Of a stretch of DNA of 64,000 bases, positions 18,066-27,466 are shown piece after piece. This stretch comes from Zhouia amylolytica (GTDB lineage: Bacteria; Bacteroidota; Bacteroidia; Flavobacteriales; Flavobacteriaceae). The notes beneath the pieces were generated by a model. That model saw only the letters and a program-made list of their open reading frames with translations, ran no database searches and had not been told where the DNA came from. The stretch spans positions 186,001-250,000 of the forward strand of contig NZ_FPAG01000005.1 of assembly GCF_900116365.1 (NCBI RefSeq). The letters run 5' to 3'. Position 1 is the stretch's first letter. Every line of letters begins with the position of its first letter. A program made the position numbers and the translations under genes.

Positions 18066-20351
18066 ATGAGAACATTATTACTGATACTTAATCTTATATT
18101 ATTTATATCCCCTGGTTTTGGGCAACCGTCAAAATCTCCTTTGGAATATGTTGATGTGTTTATGGGGACTTCAAATTCCAGGTGGATGCTGGGACCCTAT
18201 GCAACCATGCCATTCGGAATGATACAATTGGGCCCGGACAATCAGGGAGACCAATGGATGGGCGGCTATGAATATGCCATCAATAGTGTGTCGGGTTTTA
18301 GCCATATTCATGCCTGGACCATGGCGGGTTTAAGAATGATGCCAACGACTGCAGACCTGGTATTAGAAGATCGACCGGTTGATGCTCCATATAAGGGAGC
18401 GAATGCAGGATATCATTCAAGGATACTTAAGGAAAGTGAAAAAGGATCGCCCGGGTATTATGAAGTTTATCTATACGATCATGATGTTAAAGCCGAAATG
18501 ACCGTGACCACGCGTTGTGGATTCCAGAAATATACGTTTCCCAGGAAAAAAGAATCAAGGGTATTGGTCGACCTGCTATTACCGTCGGAATACGGGTTGC
18601 AAATTAATGATGCAAGAATCACCAAGGTTAGTAATACGGAGATTGAGGGTTATGCGGACTGTTCAAGTGCAGGCTGGAATAACTACAAACTTCACTTTGT
18701 ATTACAGTTCAGTAAGCCATTCAAAAACATGAACGGATGGAATCAGGGAAAGGAGCAAGACGGTATCAAAGAAATATCCGGGAAAGACGACATTGGAGTG
18801 TATGTGGTTTATGAGACGGAAAAGGATGAAGAAATACTCGTGAAATCTGGTATTTCAATGGTGAGTATTGATCAGGCAAGATTGAATTTAAATACAGAAA
18901 TTAATACACCTTTTGGATGGGATTTTAACGCCGTAAAGGAAAATGCCAAAATGCAATGGGAGCATATATTAAATCGAATTAAGGTGTCGGGTAGTAATGA
19001 GGTTGATAAGGTTAAGTTCTATACTAATTTGTATAGAGTTTATGCCGCCAAACAAACCTGGAATGATGTAAACGGACTGTATGTGGATCCTTGTGAAAAT
19101 GTACAGCAATCACCTGATAGTGTTGCTATGTATGGAGGAGATGCTTTCTGGAATTCATTTTGGAACATTAATGGTTTACTCTCATTAATAACCCCGGATA
19201 TCAGTAAAAATTGGGTGTTGACTCAACTTGAATTATTTGAAAAGACCGGTTGGACCGGTAAGGGGCCAACGGGATTAGAATATTCCGGAATCATGGAAGG
19301 TTCTCACGAAATGGCTTTAATGCTTAGCGCTTACCAGAAAGGAATTTACACAGAAGATCCTGATAAGCTGTACCAGGCCATGAAAAAGAATGTAACCGTG
19401 AGTGGTGGACGTTATGAGTGTGGTGGATATGTAGGAAACCCCGGTTTAGATCATTATATCAATCATGGATATATGCCTTCGGATAAAGGAGTTACGAATA
19501 AAACGCTTGACTATGCTTTTGATGATTGGTGTGTCGCACAAATGGCCAGGGCTATAGGTAATAAAAAAGACTACAGGAGTTTTATGAAGCGTTCGAAAAA
19601 TTATAAAAACTCTTTTCATCCAACCTTAAAATTCGTAGTACCTAAAGACAGTAAGGGAAATTGGAAAGAAGATTTTAATCCTTTTGATAACTACAATTTC
19701 ATAGAAGGAAATAGCTGGCAATATACCCTGTATGTACCGCACGATATACCAGGCGTGGTTGAATTAGTGGGTAAGGATCTGTTTAACACCAGACTGGAAG
19801 AAGGGTTTGAAAAATCAAAAGAACACAAATACGCGGCCCATGCGCTGGATCGTACCGGTGGAAGAAAATCGGAATATTATATCAACCATGGTAACCAGGT
19901 AAATATGCAGGCGGCATGGCTGTTTAACTATTCGGGTAAACCCTGGTTAACCCAAAAGTATACCCGTGATATCATGGAGACCTATTATGGTTCTACCCCA
20001 TATCATGGTTGGGAAGGAGACGAAGATGAAGGGCAAATGGGAGCATGGTTTGTGATGAGTTCATTAGGATTGTTCGAAATGAATGGGGGTGGAGATAAAG
20101 AACCTATACTGGATTTGAGTAGTCCGTTGTTTGATAAAATGGTTGTTCAACTCGACAGTAACTACTACTCAGGGAAGGAGTTCGTTATTGAAGTTCGTAA
20201 TAATTCTAAGGAAAACCTGTACATCCAATCGGCTCAATTTAATGGGAAACAATTAGAATCATGTCAATTAAAATTCAAAGATGTTGTTGGAGGAGGAACC
20301 TTAGAATTACATATGGGTAAAAACCCAAATAAAAGCTGGGGCAAGTTATAA
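18066..20351 (+). CDS. GH92 alpha-mannosidase
   Basis: Third GH92 protein, 761 residues, with a signal peptide (about 1-19, ending GFGQ) and little more than the two-domain GH92 core. Motifs: EYVDVFMGTSNSRWMLGPYA, FSHIHAWTMAGLR, EGNSWQ (Glu547, general-acid candidate) and GDEDEGQMGAWF (Asp652 and Asp654). It is closer in motif wording to the first GH92 (9737) than to the lipoprotein copy at 14216. A 101-bp gap with its own inverted repeat precedes it, so it may start a second transcript that continues into the kinase/isomerase gene 15 bp downstream. Confidence 0.93.
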   Translation: MRTLLLILNLILFISPGFGQPSKSPLEYVDVFMGTSNSRWMLGPYATMPFGMIQLGPDNQGDQWMGGYEYAINSVSGFSHIHAWTMAGLRMMPTTADLVLEDRPVDAPYKGANAGYHSRILKESEKGSPGYYEVYLYDHDVKAEMTVTTRCGFQKYTFPRKKESRVLVDLLLPSEYGLQINDARITKVSNTEIEGYADCSSAGWNNYKLHFVLQFSKPFKNMNGWNQGKEQDGIKEISGKDDIGVYVVYETEKDEEILVKSGISMVSIDQARLNLNTEINTPFGWDFNAVKENAKMQWEHILNRIKVSGSNEVDKVKFYTNLYRVYAAKQTWNDVNGLYVDPCENVQQSPDSVAMYGGDAFWNSFWNINGLLSLITPDISKNWVLTQLELFEKTGWTGKGPTGLEYSGIMEGSHEMALMLSAYQKGIYTEDPDKLYQAMKKNVTVSGGRYECGGYVGNPGLDHYINHGYMPSDKGVTNKTLDYAFDDWCVAQMARAIGNKKDYRSFMKRSKNYKNSFHPTLKFVVPKDSKGNWKEDFNPFDNYNFIEGNSWQYTLYVPHDIPGVVELVGKDLFNTRLEEGFEKSKEHKYAAHALDRTGGRKSEYYINHGNQVNMQAAWLFNYSGKPWLTQKYTRDIMETYYGSTPYHGWEGDEDEGQMGAWFVMSSLGLFEMNGGGDKEPILDLSSPLFDKMVVQLDSNYYSGKEFVIEVRNNSKENLYIQSAQFNGKQLESCQLKFKDVVGGGTLELHMGKNPNKSWGKL

Positions 20352-20366
20352 AAACAGAATAAAAAA

Positions 20367-23060
20367 ATGGTTGTGAAGGATATAAAATATGCCATTGGAG
20401 TAGATATCGGGGGGTCGCATATAGCTGCAGCCGTGGTGGATGTTCAACACCGGAAAATAATTCCTGAAACCAAGGTGCATTCAAAATTGGATTCACACGA
20501 AGATGCAGGTATTATTTTGAGGGTTTGGCTTGAATGTATTAAGCAAAGTATTAAAAAATCAGAAGGGTTGCCCATAGGTGGTGTGGGGATTTCAATACCG
20601 GGGCCTGCTGACTATGATAAAGGAATTGTTCATATTCAAGGAGTGGATAAATACGATAAGTTATTTGCCATTAATATGAGGCATTTTCTAACGAATGAAT
20701 TGGCAGGTTTGCTGTTATATCCTGATAACGTCTTTTTTATTAATGACGCTGCCGGATTTTTATTGGGAGAGACCTGGTCTCAATATTTAACAGAAGAAAA
20801 AATTGCTGCGATTACACTAGGTACAGGAATCGGTTCTGGTTTTATGAAAGATGGATTGTTACTTTCTGACGACGATACGATCCCTGATCATGGAGAACTA
20901 TTCAACCTTCCGTATCAAAGTAAAACGGTAGAAGATTGGATTTCCACACGATGGTTTTTGCACCGTTATAAGGAGCAATGCGGATATGAAGCAGCCAATG
21001 TAAAAGAAATAGCAGATCAAGCAGCTACGGACTCCAATACCCGAATGATCTTTGAGGAATTTGGATCCAATCTCGGTACTGTTTTAAGTCCGGTTTTAGC
21101 CAAGTTTGGAACTGACTTATTAATACTTGGGGGAAATATTTCTAAAAGTTATCCTCTTTTTAAAGCAACATTTGAGGAGGAGTTGGGGGAAGTAACCCCG
21201 AGAATACATTTTGCAAAAGAAACTGAAAATGCAGCTATACTGGGGGCTGTAAAAAATATATTAGCAATGAATGAAATGGATTTTAACAAAAGAAACACAG
21301 CGCAATTTTTAATGCCCGTTAACAGGGAAGAAAAGCAGCTAGAGGGCTACGATGTTTTTCCATCTTTTGAAATTAGTGAGGGTACAGTATCACAAGGTTT
21401 TGAAAGTTTAGCAAGGGAACTCTCATTCTATAAAAAAGTGTGTATTGATGGTTATGTTGGGGTAGACTGGGATTACTTAATGGGTGGTTTATCTGAAGCG
21501 CTCAGGCAATTAGGGGTTAAAAACATTACTTACTCGATCGATGCAGCCTATAAGGATGCTGATGTAATTGATGCCATGATAGCACCATTTTTGGGTGGAG
21601 ATGATCCGGTCTTTGGAAGACTTTATGAAGGCGATCTGGAAGATTTCTTCCAAAGGGATAAGCTCGAGTCTTTGGTGGCTGATGACGATTGTTTATCGAT
21701 TGTATATGGTTCCGGGGCTTCATTGTGTAACTGGGATGCTAAACTGGTTTATGTTGATATTCCAAAGAATGAGATACAATACCGTTCGCGGGCAGGATGG
21801 GTCCGGAATATAGGAGCACAAAAACCGATTTCGGCAAAGCCTCAGTATAAAAGAATGTTTTTCGTTGACTGGCCGGTATTAAACAGGCATAAACAAAATC
21901 TCTTAAGTGCTATTGACTTTGTGGTAGACGGTCAGTTTTTAAATGATATATCCTGGTGCGCCGGAAGTACTTTACGGGCGGCACTAGCCGAAATGTCTAC
22001 ACATGCATTCAGGGCACGTCCGTGGTTTGAACCTGGTGTGTGGGGAGGCGACTGGATCAAGAATAATATTGACGGACTTTCTGATGAGGTGGTGAATTAC
22101 GCATGGTCTTTTGAACTTATTGTACCGGAGAATGGGATCGTGATCTCTAAAAAGGGTGTAAACCTCGAAGTGTCTTTTGACTTTTTGATGTACAATGATC
22201 ATCAGGCAATATTAGGAGATGCTGCAAAGACTTTTGGAACCGACTTTCCTATCAGGTTTGACTTCTTAGATACGTTTAATGGAGAGAATCTTTCATTACA
22301 GTGTCACCCAAAGCCTAACTTTATCAGTGAGCAATTCGGAGAAAAGTTTACGCAAGATGAAACTTATTATATTCTGGATGCAGCAGATGATGCGAATGTG
22401 TACCTTGGATTTAAGGAGGGAGTAAATAAGGATGAATTTCACCAGGCCTTGGTTAAAAGTCAGCAAGAGGGTAAAGAAGTTGAGGTCGAAAAATATGTGC
22501 AAATACATCCTGCTAAAAAACACGATTTATTTTTAATTCCACATGGTACGATCCATTGTTCTGGTATCAATAACCTGGTTCTTGAGATAAGCAGTACTCC
22601 TTATATTTATACTTTTAAAATGTATGATTGGATGCGTTTAGACCTCAATGGTCAACCGAGACCACTAAATATAGAAAGGGGAATGGCCAATCTTAATTTC
22701 GACTGTCAGGGTGATGTGGTAGAAGAAGAATATATTTCCAAACAAACGGTTACAGCCGAAGGTAAAGGGTGGAAAGAGGTGCAATTAAGTACGCATCCAC
22801 AACATTTCTATGAAGTGTATAGGATGGAATTTAATGATCAAATTCATGTTGAGGGTAACAATCAATGTCATATCTTGAGCCTGGTTGAAGGAAGTCAGGT
22901 AGAAGTAGTTACCGGAGATAGAAAAATGGTAGTGGCTTATGCCGAAACCTTTGTTATTCCATCCAATGCTGGTTCATACACCATTAATAACCTGGGGTCA
23001 AGTATTGCCAAGGTGGTGAAATCCTTTGTTAAACCTGAAGTTTGTAATTATGAATCTTAA
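20367..23060 (+). CDS. ROK sugar kinase fused to class I mannose-6-phosphate isomerase
   Basis: An 897-residue cytoplasmic fusion. Residues 1 to about 305 are a ROK kinase: phosphate-binding AIGVDIGGSHIAAAV with Asp13, catalytic FINDAAGF (Asp127) and adenosine motif TLGTGIGSGF. The usual ROK zinc motif CxCGxxGCxE is missing; PYQSKTVEDWIS stands in its place. Residues about 320-897 match the roughly 590-residue Bacteroidota/Firmicutes type of mannose-6-phosphate isomerase, which has an extra N-terminal domain (CIDGYVGVDWDYL) before the cupin. Metal ligands visible are Gln645 and His647 (LSLQCHPKPN), a Glu in DETYYIL, and His730 (PHGTIHCSG). The fusion would convert mannose to fructose 6-phosphate in one polypeptide (inference from domains and the GH92 context). 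The downstream transporter overlaps its 3' end. Confidence 0.92.
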   Translation: MVVKDIKYAIGVDIGGSHIAAAVVDVQHRKIIPETKVHSKLDSHEDAGIILRVWLECIKQSIKKSEGLPIGGVGISIPGPADYDKGIVHIQGVDKYDKLFAINMRHFLTNELAGLLLYPDNVFFINDAAGFLLGETWSQYLTEEKIAAITLGTGIGSGFMKDGLLLSDDDTIPDHGELFNLPYQSKTVEDWISTRWFLHRYKEQCGYEAANVKEIADQAATDSNTRMIFEEFGSNLGTVLSPVLAKFGTDLLILGGNISKSYPLFKATFEEELGEVTPRIHFAKETENAAILGAVKNILAMNEMDFNKRNTAQFLMPVNREEKQLEGYDVFPSFEISEGTVSQGFESLARELSFYKKVCIDGYVGVDWDYLMGGLSEALRQLGVKNITYSIDAAYKDADVIDAMIAPFLGGDDPVFGRLYEGDLEDFFQRDKLESLVADDDCLSIVYGSGASLCNWDAKLVYVDIPKNEIQYRSRAGWVRNIGAQKPISAKPQYKRMFFVDWPVLNRHKQNLLSAIDFVVDGQFLNDISWCAGSTLRAALAEMSTHAFRARPWFEPGVWGGDWIKNNIDGLSDEVVNYAWSFELIVPENGIVISKKGVNLEVSFDFLMYNDHQAILGDAAKTFGTDFPIRFDFLDTFNGENLSLQCHPKPNFISEQFGEKFTQDETYYILDAADDANVYLGFKEGVNKDEFHQALVKSQQEGKEVEVEKYVQIHPAKKHDLFLIPHGTIHCSGINNLVLEISSTPYIYTFKMYDWMRLDLNGQPRPLNIERGMANLNFDCQGDVVEEEYISKQTVTAEGKGWKEVQLSTHPQHFYEVYRMEFNDQIHVEGNNQCHILSLVEGSQVEVVTGDRKMVVAYAETFVIPSNAGSYTINNLGSSIAKVVKSFVKPEVCNYES

Positions 23061-24402
23061 GATTGTTTTTATTGCTTTTGCAGCGGCATTGGCCGGATTT
23101 CTATTCGGGTTTGATACGGCTGTAATTTCCGGAACGGTAGCATTGGTTAAAGCACAGTTTGATCTATCAGACGCGGGTATAGGTTGGTTTGTAAGCTCTG
23201 CCCTGGTAGGCGCTATTTCCGGAGTTGTTTTTTCCGGGTACCTGAGTGATAAGTACGGTAGGAAATTGATGCTTATCATTTCCGGACTACTATTCTTTAT
23301 TTCTGCCATGGGATGTGCCATATCAGGTTCTTTTACTGAACTGGTGTTGTATCGATTATTGGGAGGTGTTGCTTTTGGGATAGCCTCTATGGTCTCCCCT
23401 TTATATATCAGTGAGATTTCGCCGGCACATGTACGTGGAAAGCTTGTTTCCGTTTATCAATTGGCTATTACGGCAGGGATTTTAATCGCATATTTTAGTA
23501 ACTACTGGACCTCTGTTGTACACCAGGATAGTGGTATGGATGGTTTTGTTTTTGAATTTTTATACAAGGATGAGTACTGGCGTGGCATGTTTGCTAATGA
23601 AGTATTTCCGGTATTATTGTTCCTTGGGTGCTTATTGTTCATACCTCAGAGTCCGCGATGGCTGATGATTCATGGAAGTAAGGAAAAAGCTAAGCAAATT
23701 GCGGAGCGATATAAGATTGAATATGACCAGCCAGTACATAAAGAAGAAAAGGAGCAAATGAATTTCTTCCAGTTGATAAGAGGTGTTTATAAACGCCCGA
23801 TGTATATCGCCATTTTTTTAATGATTTTTTCACAGATATGCGGAATCAATGCGATCATCTATTACGGTCCTACAATTTTAAATGAAGCTGGATTTACCTT
23901 AGGCGATGCCTTGGGAGGGCAGGTAACTATAGGTTTTGTGAATGTGCTATTTACTTTTGTGGCTATATATACAATCGATAAATGGGGACGTAAACCGCTT
24001 TTGAGGTTCGGAGCTTTGGGCGTGATCCTATCACTGTTAATGATTAGTTTGATGTTCTTTATAGGAGGTAGTTTTGACAGTTATGTTATTGTGGGTATTT
24101 TGTTATTTATTGCCTGTTATGCATTTTCTTTAGGGCCAGTACAGTTTGTAGTGGCTTCAGAAATATTTCCAACGAGTATTCGGGGGAGGGCCCTGACTAT
24201 TAGCACACTTTTTCTTTGGGTTACAAATGCTATTGTAGGTCAGGTATTTCCAATGATATTGGCAGGATTTAATGCGCCATTAACGTTTTTACTCTTTGCT
24301 TTGGTTTGTATGCCCGGAATTTGGATCATAAAGAAATACATCCCTGAAACCAAGGGGAAATCTTTAGAGGAAATTGAAAGGTTCTGGAACGAAAAATTCT
24401 AA
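23050..24402 (+). CDS. MFS sugar:proton symporter (sugar porter family)
   Basis: About 450 residues and 12 predicted membrane segments. Sugar-porter signatures are present: GFLFGFDTAVISG in TM1, DKYGRKLM in the 2-3 loop, PQSPRWLM before the central loop, DKWGRKPLL in the 8-9 loop and PETKGKSLEEIE after TM12. I start at ATG 23050, which overlaps the upstream stop by 11 bp; the frame is open back to TTG 23026. Inner membrane. Coupling to the mannose kinase/isomerase makes mannose the likely substrate (inference); similar proteins carry xylose, glucose or galactose. Confidence 0.9.
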   Translation: MNLKIVFIAFAAALAGFLFGFDTAVISGTVALVKAQFDLSDAGIGWFVSSALVGAISGVVFSGYLSDKYGRKLMLIISGLLFFISAMGCAISGSFTELVLYRLLGGVAFGIASMVSPLYISEISPAHVRGKLVSVYQLAITAGILIAYFSNYWTSVVHQDSGMDGFVFEFLYKDEYWRGMFANEVFPVLLFLGCLLFIPQSPRWLMIHGSKEKAKQIAERYKIEYDQPVHKEEKEQMNFFQLIRGVYKRPMYIAIFLMIFSQICGINAIIYYGPTILNEAGFTLGDALGGQVTIGFVNVLFTFVAIYTIDKWGRKPLLRFGALGVILSLLMISLMFFIGGSFDSYVIVGILLFIACYAFSLGPVQFVVASEIFPTSIRGRALTISTLFLWVTNAIVGQVFPMILAGFNAPLTFLLFALVCMPGIWIIKKYIPETKGKSLEEIERFWNEKF

Positions 24403-24475
24403 GTTACTGATCGAACGTTTATATTTATGCTTTGAATTCATCGGGCTATGTATGATAGCCATGTAACCCAATAAA

Positions 24476-26560
24476 ATGAGAAAATTACATAGCATATTTA
24501 CTTCAGTACTAACGGCTTTAATTTTTTGTTATACCACTACGGCACAACACAAAATATTTGTTGCTAATGGAGGAGATGATTCGAACAAGGGGACCATCTC
24601 CAAACCATTGAAAACATTAGATCGGGCTTTTCAGCAGGTACTTGAATTTCGTGAAAAGGGATATGCTGAAGTTATTGAAATTTTTATCCGGGAGGGGCGA
24701 TATAATTTTCATCAAGCGATCAAACTAGATTCAAACTATTCTAATATTCGTATTTCGGCTTATAAGAATGAAGCGGTTAGCTTTTTCGGAGGAGTCTCCA
24801 TTCCTGTCAATGCCATCAAAAGTGTAAAATTAGATGGGGTACCGGATACTGTATTGGCTATAAACCTTAAAGCTTATGGTCTGGACGACTACGGTAATAT
24901 CAGGAGTGTAGGATTTGCAAGACCCTACGGGGCATCCTGGGCTGAGCTATTTGTCAACAAAAAACCGTTTCACCTTTCAAGGTGGCCTAATAAAGGGATG
25001 ATTCCTATAGAAGAAGTGCTCGATAAGGGTTCTGTTCCCAGGAATGATGATTTTAGTAACCTAGGAGGTAAGTTTCGTTACGATTCTTTAAGAGTAGATG
25101 CATGGAAGTATGAAAGTGACCCATGGATCGCTGGATATTTTATGTGGGGATATGCGGATGATATGGTTTCGGTAAAAGAAATTAATGATACAGAGCGTAC
25201 TATTACGACCAAGATCCCTACCCTTTATGGGTTTGGAGATCAAAAGCCCTGGCGTAAATGGTATGGGGTAAATATATTAAGGGAGTTAGATGCAAATGGG
25301 GAATATTACATTGATCGCTCTCGTGGTATGTTATATTTTAGAAGTAAAGAGGATGTTAAGCAAGTTGAAATTTCCGTTTTGGAGGACCCTTTTTTTCAAA
25401 TCGAGGGAGTGAAAAATGTAGCCGTTAAGGGGATTACCTTCGAGTGCTCCAGGGGCTTGGGTATTGCTATGGATGCAACTGAAAATGTAACTATCGAAAA
25501 TTGCGTGTTTAAGAACCTGGGGAGTCTTGGAATTACTGTTGGCCAGGGAATAACACCTTTTAAAAAGTATCGGCATGAAGGTACGGGAACGGCAACTTCC
25601 GGTCTAGTAGGGAGTCTGCAGCAGCATTTGTATGTAAACACTACTTTTAATCGTCTGGCAGGTACAAATAATATGATTAGGGGTTGTGTCTTTTACCAAT
25701 TGGGAGCCGGTGGGGTATCTTTAGGTGGTGGAGACAGGTTAAGTTTAGCACCCGGAAATAACATAGTGGAAAACTGTGAGTTCTATGATTTAAACAGAAT
25801 TGAGAAGTCTTACCGGCCGGCTGTTCACTTAACCGGTGTTGGAAATAAGGTACGTCATTGTGAAATGTACGACCTCCCGAGTATGGCTATTCTAATGCAT
25901 GGAAATAATCATCTTATTGAATACAATTACATCCATGATGTTTGTCTTGAAGTAGAAGATCAAGGAGCTGTTTATTATGGAAGGGATCCCTCAGAGAGAG
26001 GAAGTGTGATTCGGTATAATTATTTTAAAGATATTCCTGATCATTATAATACTTGTGCGGTTTATCATGATGATGGGGCTTGTGGCCTGAAGGTTCAATC
26101 TAATGTTTTTTATAAAGCCGGAAAATGGAATGTATTAATCGGTGGCGGATCTGATAATGCCTACATCAATAATTTATTTGTGGATACTAAATTTGGGATT
26201 CATATAGATAATCGCCTGGAAAACTGGTCAAAAGGCTTATTAGATGAGGAAGGGTTATATTATAAAAGATTAATGGCCGTACATTATGACCAGCCTCCAT
26301 ATAGCGAGGCTTATCCGGAGCTTTCCAGGTATTTTGAAGATAAGCCATCAATTCCTAAACGGAACATTTTAAAGGATAACAGTTTTGTTAATATGGAAGA
26401 AAGCATACTCGATGGTAATAAAGAGTGGCTGGACATGGATGCATCGAATGAGCTCATGAATCAGGAGTCTGTTCCCATTGATACATTTGAACAAGAAGTT
26501 TTTAAACTGGCAAAATTGAAGGGAATAGCCATTGATTCCATCGGTTTATATAAGAATTAG
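24476..26560 (+). CDS. secreted right-handed parallel beta-helix protein, possible GH141-like hydrolase
   Basis: A 694-residue protein with a signal peptide (about 1-23). KIFVANGGDDSNKGTISKPL at the N-terminus is the usual opening of pectate-lyase-like beta-helix proteins. Residues about 140-260 insert a beta-rich region with WAELFVNKKPFHLSRWPNKG, a motif I associate with GH141 and GH120 beta-helix hydrolases. Residues about 300-560 carry the repeated turns (VTIENCVFKNLG, NNIVENCEFYDL, NKVRHCEMYDL). Acidic residues at EDQGAVYYGRDP and YHDDGACG are candidates for catalysis. GH141 members include an alpha-L-fucosidase and a xylanase, so the substrate is open. Gap from the transporter is 73 bp and contains a small hairpin (24444-24460). 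Confidence 0.65.
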   Translation: MRKLHSIFTSVLTALIFCYTTTAQHKIFVANGGDDSNKGTISKPLKTLDRAFQQVLEFREKGYAEVIEIFIREGRYNFHQAIKLDSNYSNIRISAYKNEAVSFFGGVSIPVNAIKSVKLDGVPDTVLAINLKAYGLDDYGNIRSVGFARPYGASWAELFVNKKPFHLSRWPNKGMIPIEEVLDKGSVPRNDDFSNLGGKFRYDSLRVDAWKYESDPWIAGYFMWGYADDMVSVKEINDTERTITTKIPTLYGFGDQKPWRKWYGVNILRELDANGEYYIDRSRGMLYFRSKEDVKQVEISVLEDPFFQIEGVKNVAVKGITFECSRGLGIAMDATENVTIENCVFKNLGSLGITVGQGITPFKKYRHEGTGTATSGLVGSLQQHLYVNTTFNRLAGTNNMIRGCVFYQLGAGGVSLGGGDRLSLAPGNNIVENCEFYDLNRIEKSYRPAVHLTGVGNKVRHCEMYDLPSMAILMHGNNHLIEYNYIHDVCLEVEDQGAVYYGRDPSERGSVIRYNYFKDIPDHYNTCAVYHDDGACGLKVQSNVFYKAGKWNVLIGGGSDNAYINNLFVDTKFGIHIDNRLENWSKGLLDEEGLYYKRLMAVHYDQPPYSEAYPELSRYFEDKPSIPKRNILKDNSFVNMEESILDGNKEWLDMDASNELMNQESVPIDTFEQEVFKLAKLKGIAIDSIGLYKN

Positions 26561-26685
26561 GGGGAGTATCCTTCTTCATAAATAGAGCGGGGCGGGGTAT
26601 TCAATTGGCTATGGTTATATGAACCAATAGGAACCGGGAAGTTTATAAGTAATGGTAAAAAGAAATATAGATTTCATATAGTGAC

Positions 26686-27402
26686 TCAGGAAAGTTCTGC
26701 ATACTCCAATCGGTTGATGATCTCTGGGTAATCTGATTGTTTATGGGCATTGATAACATCTCTGCTTACCGGGTAGGCATTTAATTCGATGGATCTGAAT
26801 ATTTTGAATTCTTCTTTTAAAGAGTCTTGACGATTCATCAGAATCATATAGTCTTTGTCCTCCGGTGCAACACACATAGGCATTCGTTTAGCGCCGTTGT
26901 GGATTTTTTCAAACAGCGGATCGGCGGTGGTAGTAATAACGGAACAGGTGAGTATCCCTCCTTGATGTGTATAGATTCCTAACAGTCCGAACATTTCGTG
27001 ATTTGGTCTTTCGAAAAAGAAAGGGATGTTTTTACCTTGTGAGGGTTTGTGAGGTTCATAAAGTCCGTCTATGAGTATGAGGCATTTATTTTTTAACAGG
27101 GCTTCATCTTTCCAGCTGAAGTAGTTTTGAAAAAATTTATCATCACGGGTGTTAAGGGTTCCGCCAGTATATTTTTTCCAGTATGTTTCCAGGGAGTCTT
27201 TATAATGGGGAGGAGCAATACCCCAGGTAGCCAGTTGTATTATGTCAGGTTCTTCCTGTGTCATCACCATGACATTGGCATGAGAAAAACCATTAAGATG
27301 ATAGTAAACAGGTACGTGTTCTGGATTAAGCACATTTTCGGCATCGAAGAGTTCTGATATTTTCTGAGGGTTCTTTTGGCGTTGCGAAATATGGTAGCAC
27401 AT
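26686..27402 (-). CDS. yedK: SRAP-domain protein (HMCES/YedK-like)
   Basis: A 238-residue SOS-response-associated peptidase-type protein. The family crosslinks through Cys2 to abasic sites in single-stranded DNA and shields them. Here Met-Cys2-Tyr is kept, along with LNTRDD (active-site Asn), the Glu motif in IDGLYEPHK (usually GFYEW in other members) and KIHNGAKRMPM, holding the conserved His before the RMP motif. It lies 64 bp downstream of the S24 repressor on the same strand, so probably in one transcript with it, and opposite a polymerase cassette. This fits DNA-damage control. Confidence 0.92.
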   Translation of the reverse strand: MCYHISQRQKNPQKISELFDAENVLNPEHVPVYYHLNGFSHANVMVMTQEEPDIIQLATWGIAPPHYKDSLETYWKKYTGGTLNTRDDKFFQNYFSWKDEALLKNKCLILIDGLYEPHKPSQGKNIPFFFERPNHEMFGLLGIYTHQGGILTCSVITTTADPLFEKIHNGAKRMPMCVAPEDKDYMILMNRQDSLKEEFKIFRSIELNAYPVSRDVINAHKQSDYPEIINRLEYAELS

Positions 27403-27466
27403 AACCTTATGTTTTTCATAAAGTTATTAAGGAATTTTAATATTTGCAATCGTATTAATTTGTGAG

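Noticed and set aside
24444-24460. Terminator GGCTAT-N5-ATAGCC before the beta-helix gene
   Set aside because: The stem is only 6 bp and no T run follows; it may be chance or a minor leader hairpin.
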